From positions 155,257 through 219,256 of the forward strand of contig NZ_ASHR01000030.1 of the NCBI RefSeq assembly GCF_000400485.1: a stretch of DNA of 64,000 nucleotides, in the 5' to 3' direction. Within the stretch, counting starts at the first letter, position 1; every line of letters begins with the position of its first letter. The stretch comes from Agrococcus pavilionensis RW1 (GTDB taxonomy: Bacteria > Actinomycetota > Actinomycetes > Actinomycetales > Microbacteriaceae). The notes beneath the pieces are model-generated. The model saw only the letters and a program-made list of their open reading frames with translations, did no database searches and was not told the DNA's origin. Shown here one piece after another: positions 59,253 to 64,000 of the stretch. Both the position numbers and the translations under genes were made by a program.

Positions 59253-60475
59253 CCGACCTCGCCCGCCGCGCCGCCGAGCTCGACGCCGCCGACCCGCTCG
59301 CCGAGCACGTCGACCGCTTCGTGCGCGGCGGCGACGTCGTCGCCTACCTCGACGGCAACTCGCTCGGCCGCCCGCTGCGCTCGCTGCCGCAGCGCTACGG
59401 CGACTTCATCGAGCGCGACTGGGGCGAGCGGCTCATCCGCTCGTGGGACGAGCAGTGGATGCGTCGGCCGTTCGACCTCGGGGATCGCATTGGCGCGCTC
59501 GTGGGCGCCGGGCCCGGGCAGGTGTTCGTCGGCGACTCGACGACCGTGCTGCTCTACAAGCTCGCGCGCGCCGCCGTCGACGCGCAAGCGGAGCGCGGCC
59601 GCACCGAGATCGTGATCGACGAGGACAACTTCCCGAGCGACCGCTTCATCGTCGAGGGCATCGCCGCCGAGCGCGGCTGCACGATCCGCTGGATCGAGGC
59701 TGACCCCGCCGGGGGCGTCTCGCTCGAGCAGGTCGAGGAGGCGGTGGGGGAGCGCACGGCGCTCGTGCTGCTGAGCCACGTCGCCTACCGCTCGGGCTTC
59801 GTCGCCGACGTCGCCGGCATCACGCGCGCCGCGCACGACGCGGGAGCGCTCGTGCTGTGGGACCTGTGCCACTCGGCGGGCGTCATCCCCGTCGGCCTCG
59901 ACGAGCACGGCGTCGACCTCGCGGTCGGCTGCTCGTACAAGTACCTCAACGGCGGGCCGGGCGCGCCGGCGTTCGGGTACGTGCGCTCCGACCTGCACGA
60001 GCGGCTCGCGCAGCCGATCCAGGGGTGGATGGGCGCGGCCGACGTGTTCGCGATGGGGCCGCGCTTCGAACCGGCAGCCGGGCTCGGCCGCTTCCTGAGC
60101 GGCACGCCGCCCGTGCTCGCGACCGTCGCGCTCGAGGCGATGGTCGAGCTCGTCGAGTCGGTCGGCATCGACGCCGTGCGGGCGAAGTCCATCGCGCTCA
60201 CCGACTTCGCCGAGGCGGCGCTCGCCGAGCACGTGCTGCCGCTCGGGGCGCGGCTCGCGAGCCCGCCCGCCGGGCCGCACCGAGGCAGCCACCTGACGGT
60301 GACGCATCCGTCGTTCCGGGAGGTCAACGCGCGGCTGTGGGAGCGGGGCGTGATCGGCGACTTCCGCGCGCCCGACGGCATCCGCATCGGGCTCTCGCCG
60401 CTGTCGACGACGTTCGCCGAGGTCGATGTCGGCGTCGCCGCGCTCGGGGAGGAGCTGCGGCGGGCGCTGCGCTAG
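59249..60475 (+). CDS. kynU: Kynureninase
   Basis: 408 residues. PLP enzyme splitting kynurenine into anthranilate and alanine. LDGNSLGRPLRSL, GDSTTVLLYKL (phosphate contact), VLLSHVAYRSGFVADV, LWDLCHSAGVIPV (Asp on the pyridine N) and PLP Lys in GCSYKYLNGGPGAPAF, with FLSGTPPVL. Overlaps the amidohydrolase gene by 4 nt. The operon yields anthranilate plus alanine; the latter could feed the alanine dehydrogenase encoded earlier in the window. Confidence 0.96.
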   Translation: MTDLARRAAELDAADPLAEHVDRFVRGGDVVAYLDGNSLGRPLRSLPQRYGDFIERDWGERLIRSWDEQWMRRPFDLGDRIGALVGAGPGQVFVGDSTTVLLYKLARAAVDAQAERGRTEIVIDEDNFPSDRFIVEGIAAERGCTIRWIEADPAGGVSLEQVEEAVGERTALVLLSHVAYRSGFVADVAGITRAAHDAGALVLWDLCHSAGVIPVGLDEHGVDLAVGCSYKYLNGGPGAPAFGYVRSDLHERLAQPIQGWMGAADVFAMGPRFEPAAGLGRFLSGTPPVLATVALEAMVELVESVGIDAVRAKSIALTDFAEAALAEHVLPLGARLASPPAGPHRGSHLTVTHPSFREVNARLWERGVIGDFRAPDGIRIGLSPLSTTFAEVDVGVAALGEELRRALR

Positions 60476-60484
60476 TCCGAGGAA

Positions 60485-60500
60485 CCGCGGCTAGCCGCGG
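60485..60500. terminator. Palindromic bidirectional terminator kynU/lipoprotein
   Basis: Perfect palindrome CCGCGGCTAGCCGCGG between convergent stops; the TAG of the lipoprotein gene (60491-60493) is at its centre. Confidence 0.6.
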
Positions 60501-61111
60501 ATGACCTCGTGCACCGCGACGGCGGCGTCGACGGCCTGCTGGCCCGTGAACGCGGCCTCGCCGCCGTCCCAGCCGACCGAGACGGTCTCGAACTGGTCGA
60601 AGAGGTTGACGGTGCCCGCGAAGCGCTCGCTCAGCACGGGCGGCTCTCCGACGCCCATCACGAACAGGCCGCGCTCGTTCGCCCCCGCGTCGGACACGAT
60701 GAGGCGCGAGCCCGAGATCGCGACGAGCTCGTCGGGCGCGAACGTGATGCCGCTCAGCGTGAGGCGCAGCGTGTCGCCGCCCGCGGTCCACGCGCACTGC
60801 CGCTCGACCGCGACGTCCTCCTGGTCCTGGGCGTCGCTCGCCGCCTGGTCGAACGAGAGCCCGCTCGTGAGCTCCGCGACGGCCGGCGCGATCTCGGCGC
60901 ACTCGGGGAACTCGGTCGGCGGCGCGATCGGGTAGCCCTCGGGCGCGTCGGGGTCGCCCTCGGCCGTGATCGGCGACTCGCTCGCGCCCGGGAGCGGCCC
61001 GATCGCGGTCGGGGCGGGCGTCGGCTCCGCGCTCGGCTCCGGCGAGGTCGAGGAGCAGCCGACGAGCGCGAGCGCGGCGAGGGCGGCGAGGGGGAGGCTC
61101 AGGCGATGCAC
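60491..61111 (-). CDS. Predicted lipoprotein, function unknown
   Basis: 206 residues from GTG 61111, where a TATCGT box lies 6 nt upstream. Type II signal peptide HRLSLPLAALAALALVGCSS with lipobox LVGC (Cys about 20), then a Ser/Pro/Glu/Thr linker and an outside domain (about 60-206) with two more cysteines (PECAEI and RQCAW). No recognised domain; the fold looks alpha/beta. Convergent with kynU and divergent from aspA; no functional link is visible. Confidence 0.75.
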   Translation of the reverse strand: MHRLSLPLAALAALALVGCSSTSPEPSAEPTPAPTAIGPLPGASESPITAEGDPDAPEGYPIAPPTEFPECAEIAPAVAELTSGLSFDQAASDAQDQEDVAVERQCAWTAGGDTLRLTLSGITFAPDELVAISGSRLIVSDAGANERGLFVMGVGEPPVLSERFAGTVNLFDQFETVSVGWDGGEAAFTGQQAVDAAVAVHEVIRG

Positions 61112-61117
61112 CCCAGC

Positions 61118-61123
61118 ACGATA
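61118..61123 (-). promoter_or_regulatory. -10 box TATCGT, leaderless promoter of the lipoprotein gene
   Basis: Minus-strand TATCGT 6 nt before GTG 61111; decides this start over longer in-frame extensions up to 61252. Confidence 0.45.
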
Positions 61124-61147
61124 CCCGCGCCGCCCATGCGCGCGGGC

Positions 61148-61153
61148 TAGGCT
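61148..61153 (+). promoter_or_regulatory. -10 box TAGGCT, aspA promoter
   Basis: TAGGCT with a 75-nt leader and AAAGGAG just before GTG 61230; not leaderless. Confidence 0.4.
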
Positions 61154-61229
61154 CGGAGGAGCGGGAGAACCCCGCCCCCACGCACCCCACCGCGCCCGAT
61201 CGGCGCGCCGCCGCGGCAAAGGAGCCACC

Positions 61230-62726
61230 GTGACCGACACGCCCCAGTACAAGCTCGACCCGGCCCCGCAGGGCGAGCACCACTACGCCGGACCGACCCG
61301 CCTCGAGCGCGACTCGCTCGGCGAGCTGCCCGTCCCCGCCGACGCCTACTGGGGCATCCACACCGAGCGCGCCCTCATCAACTTCCCCATCACGGGCCGC
61401 TCGATCTCGGTCTACTCCGACCTCGTGAACGCGCTCGCGGTCGTCAAGCAGGCGTGCGCGCGCGCCAACCGCGAGATCGGCGTGCTCGACCCCGACAAGG
61501 CCGACCTCATCGACCGCGTCTGCATCCGCATCCGCGGGGGAGAGCTGCACGACCAGTTCAAGGTCGGCGTCATCCAGGGCGGCGCGGGCACCTCGACCAA
61601 CATGAACACGAACGAGGTCATCGCGAACGCGTGCCTCGTCGAGCTCGGCCACCAGAAGGGGCAGTACGAGCACTTCCACCCGATCGACGACGTCAACCGC
61701 TCGCAGTCGACGAACGACACGTACCCGACATCGATCAAGGTCGCGATGGCGTTCACGCTCCGGCGCCTGCTCGACGAGCTCGCGAGGCTCGCGGATGCGT
61801 TCGACCGCAAGGCGGTCGAGTTCCGCGACGTGCTCAAGGTCGGCCGCACGCAGCTGCAGGACGCCGTGCCGATGACGCTCGGGCAGGAGTTCCGCGGCTT
61901 CGCGGTGACGCTGCGCGAGGACTACGACCGCCTCGAGGAGACCATCAAGTGGCTCGGCGAGGTCAACCTCGGCGCCACCGCGATCGGCACCGGCATCACC
62001 GCCGACCCACGCTACGCCGAGGCGGCCTCCCGCCACCTCGCCGAGCTCACGGGGCTCCCGATCGTGCCCGCCGCCGACCTCATCGAGGCGACGAGCGACA
62101 CGGGCGTGTTCATGCTCGTCTCCGGCACGCTCAAGCGCGCCGCGGTGAAGCTCTCGAAGATCTGCAACGACCTGCGCCTGCTCTCCTCGGGCCCGCAAGC
62201 CGGCTTCGGCGAGATCTTCCTGCCCGCCAAGCAGGCCGGCTCGTCGATCATGCCCGGCAAGGTCAACCCGGTCATCCCGGAGGTCGTCAACCAGGTGGCG
62301 TTCGCCGTCATCGGCTCCGACGCGACGGTGACGGCGGCATCCGAGGCGGGCCAGCTGCAGCTCAACGCGTTCGAGCCGGTCATCGCCCACTCGATCCTGC
62401 AGAGCCTGCACTGGATGACGCAGGCGTGCCTCACGCTGCGCGTCAACTGCGTCGACGGCATCGAGGCGAACCACGAGCGGCTCGACCTCATGGTCGGCAG
62501 CTCCGTTGGCGTCGTCACGGCGCTCACGCCCTACCTCGGCTACGCGGCGTCCGCGCAGCTCGCCAAGGAGGCGCTCACGGGCCACAAGTCGATCGCCGAC
62601 CTCGTCGTCGAGGCGGGCCTCATGGAGCGCGAGCGCGTCGAGAAGCTGCTCGAGCCCGCGCGACTGTCGGGACTGCACCCCGCGACCGCGGCGATCCCGG
62701 TGATCCTGCCCGACGACGAGGGCTGA
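61230..62726 (+). CDS. aspA: Aspartate ammonia-lyase
   Basis: 498 residues. Fumarase/aspartase superfamily enzyme converting L-aspartate to fumarate and ammonia. AGTSTNMNTNEVIAN, DDVNRSQSTNDTYPTS (the QSTND form is aspartase-like), GRTQLQDAVPMTLGQEF and the signature GSSIMPGKVNPVIPE carrying the catalytic Ser. About 25 extra N-terminal residues with GEHHYAGPTRLERDSLG. Fumarase is less likely from the QSTND and HPIDD motifs. AAAGGAG 6 nt before GTG 61230. Confidence 0.93.
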   Translation: MTDTPQYKLDPAPQGEHHYAGPTRLERDSLGELPVPADAYWGIHTERALINFPITGRSISVYSDLVNALAVVKQACARANREIGVLDPDKADLIDRVCIRIRGGELHDQFKVGVIQGGAGTSTNMNTNEVIANACLVELGHQKGQYEHFHPIDDVNRSQSTNDTYPTSIKVAMAFTLRRLLDELARLADAFDRKAVEFRDVLKVGRTQLQDAVPMTLGQEFRGFAVTLREDYDRLEETIKWLGEVNLGATAIGTGITADPRYAEAASRHLAELTGLPIVPAADLIEATSDTGVFMLVSGTLKRAAVKLSKICNDLRLLSSGPQAGFGEIFLPAKQAGSSIMPGKVNPVIPEVVNQVAFAVIGSDATVTAASEAGQLQLNAFEPVIAHSILQSLHWMTQACLTLRVNCVDGIEANHERLDLMVGSSVGVVTALTPYLGYAASAQLAKEALTGHKSIADLVVEAGLMERERVEKLLEPARLSGLHPATAAIPVILPDDEG

Positions 62727-62743
62727 GGGGCACCGCCGCTCGG

Positions 62744-62749
62744 TACGCT
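62744..62749 (+). promoter_or_regulatory. -10 box TACGCT, leaderless promoter
   Basis: TACGCT ends 6 nt before GTG 62756 of the PrsW-like gene. Confidence 0.5.
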
Positions 62750-62755
62750 CGCGGG

Positions 62756-64000
62756 GTGAACGCCACCACGTCGTCGCTCTCGCCCCTGCGGCGCCAGCAG
62801 GGCCCGAGCGCCGGGCTCGTGTTCGGCCTCGTCGGCATCGGCGTGCTCGCGCTCGCCTCCTTCCTCGTCATCTGGTTCCTCGGCGGCGCGATCGGCAGCC
62901 CGCTGCTCGTCGCGGTCTCCGGCGTCATGGCGCTCGTGCCGCTCGGCTTCGTGCTCTGGGCGGTGCTCGCGATCGACCGCTGGGAGCCCGAGCCGCGCGT
63001 GGCGCTGTGGTTCGCGGCGCTGTGGGGCGGCATCGCGGCCGTGCTGCTGACGCTCGCGCTCAACGGCTTCGTGCTCGAGCCCCTCGTCGCGCCCTTCCTG
63101 CGGACGGCCGAGCAGTACGAGCTCTACGCGACGGTCATCCAGGCGCCGGTGACGGAGGAGCTGTGGAAGGGCGTGCCGGTCGCGATCATGTTCCTCTGCT
63201 TCCGGCGCAGCTTCGACGGCCCTGTCGACGGCGTCGTGATCGCGGCGCTGTCGGCGGCGGGCTTCGCCTTCACCGAGAACATCCTCTACTTCGGCACCTC
63301 GCTCGCCGAGAGCGGCGACGGCTCGTTCATCTTCTTCCTGCGCGGCATCATGAGCCCGCTCACGCACGCGATCTTCACCGCGGTCGGCATCGGGCTCGCG
63401 CTCGGCTTCGCGGCGAGGCTGCGCTCGCGCTGGTGGATCCTCCTCGCCGGCCCCGTCGGCTGGTTCGTCTCGGCGGCCCTCCACGCGCTCTGGAACTCCG
63501 CGAGCTGGTGGGTCCCGGGCGGCACCGTCGGCTTCTTCGTCTACTACCTCGTCGTGCAGGTGCCGCTGTGCGTGCTCGCGGCGGTCGCGGTGTGGCTGCT
63601 GCTGCGCCAGGAGATCAAGCTCACGAGGCTTCGGCTCGACGAGTACGGCCGCGCCGGCTGGTTCTCGAGCGAGGAGGTCGACCGGCTAGCCTCGAGCGAG
63701 GGTCGCGCCGCGCTCATGGAGTGGGCGCGCTCCCGCGGCCTGCGCAGGTCGATGCGCGAGTACATCCTCACGGCGACGCGGCTCGCGAACCACCGCCAGC
63801 ACGCACTGCTCGGCCGGGAGCGCGCCCGCTCGCGGCTCGTCGCCGACGAGGCGACCCTGCTCGCCGACCTCATGCACCACCGGCGGACGATGGCGAGCGC
63901 CGCGATCGGCCAGCCCGTCCCGGTCACCGCGGGAGCCCAGGTGCCGGCGGGGCAGGGGCCCGTGCAGCGCTACGGCGCCATGCCGCCCGAGGTGCCTCAC
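62756..64000 (+). CDS. PrsW-like intramembrane metalloprotease, 3' end beyond the window
   Basis: 415 residues visible with no stop before the right edge. About eight to nine membrane helices. PrsW motifs: Glu134-Glu135 in APVTEELWKG, Glu174-Asn175 in GFAFTENILYFG, His204 in SPLTHAIFTAVG and His243 in ALHALWNS, all inside helices. In Bacillus, PrsW cuts an anti-sigma factor; the target here is unknown. After the last helix a charged cytoplasmic part with LRLDEYGRAGWFSSEEV follows (about 285-415). With rip, this is the second regulated-proteolysis candidate in the window. Confidence 0.88.
   Translation, partial: MNATTSSLSPLRRQQGPSAGLVFGLVGIGVLALASFLVIWFLGGAIGSPLLVAVSGVMALVPLGFVLWAVLAIDRWEPEPRVALWFAALWGGIAAVLLTLALNGFVLEPLVAPFLRTAEQYELYATVIQAPVTEELWKGVPVAIMFLCFRRSFDGPVDGVVIAALSAAGFAFTENILYFGTSLAESGDGSFIFFLRGIMSPLTHAIFTAVGIGLALGFAARLRSRWWILLAGPVGWFVSAALHALWNSASWWVPGGTVGFFVYYLVVQVPLCVLAAVAVWLLLRQEIKLTRLRLDEYGRAGWFSSEEVDRLASSEGRAALMEWARSRGLRRSMREYILTATRLANHRQHALLGRERARSRLVADEATLLADLMHHRRTMASAAIGQPVPVTAGAQVPAGQGPVQRYGAMPPEVPH

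Overview
The window is about three-quarters G+C by eye, with GTG starts, 4-nt start/stop overlaps and leaderless-looking promoters. Gene content and order (dxr-rip-ispG, nusA-ylxR-infB-rbfA, truB-ribF, DUF4192, MoxR/DUF58/transglutaminase clusters, short MutY) point to an actinobacterium, most likely Microbacteriaceae (an Agrococcus-like genus is an inference). I see no rRNA, tRNA, insertion sequence, prophage or CRISPR array, so this is chromosomal backbone. Coding density is very high and no gene-free stretch exceeds about 170 bp.

Layout. 1-1201 (-): 5' part of a CPH-type heavy-metal P1B-ATPase with a His-rich N-terminus that is out of frame with its only ATG, plus a perfect CsoR-like operator. 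1314-3584: a DUF4192 protein and an SQR-like FAD oxidoreductase without the usual cysteines. 3655-18678: a compact same-strand cluster of PP2C phosphatase, Ser/Thr kinase, 1894-residue Ig/FN3 surface protein, MoxR ATPase, DUF58 protein, transglutaminase-like membrane protein with a lost catalytic site, and an EccC-like FtsK/SpoIIIE ATPase. Together they look like a phospho-regulated envelope or type VII-like system. 18645-21088 (-): gabT and ald. 21156-28760: OsmC, then the dxr-rip-ispG isoprenoid/site-2-protease neighbourhood interrupted by a GNAT gene, a lysozyme-like gene and a two-domain RNase HI. 28884-33998: a Bat-type operon (MoxR, DUF58, small membrane protein, two VWA proteins, TPR-like acidic protein).

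34036-50229 is mostly information processing: proS, an alanine/sodium symporter (-), nusA, ylxR, infB, rbfA, an RNB exoribonuclease (-), mutY (-), a DUF418 protein, a nucleoside-kinase-like protein, a ketopantoate reductase-like gene (-), truB, two small membrane proteins and ribF. 50341-54623: deoC followed by an intact aldehyde dehydrogenase and a truncated, catalytically empty one, then a CDF metal exporter. 54794-64000: a PIN protein coupled to an M20 peptidase, a PrmC-like methyltransferase, a three-gene tryptophan-to-anthranilate operon (kynA, amidohydrolase, kynU), a lipoprotein (-), aspA and a PrsW-like membrane protease cut by the right edge.

The least explained signals are: (1) a two-block upstream element with identical spacing in front of the DUF4192 and EccC-like genes; (2) a chain of three overlapping mini-ORFs and competing hairpins in the infB leader; (3) a one-base disruption of a hexamer repeat in the His-rich ATPase; (4) a split ALDH16-like pair; (5) an amidohydrolase where kynurenine formamidase is expected; (6) two unexplained palindromic intergenic elements.
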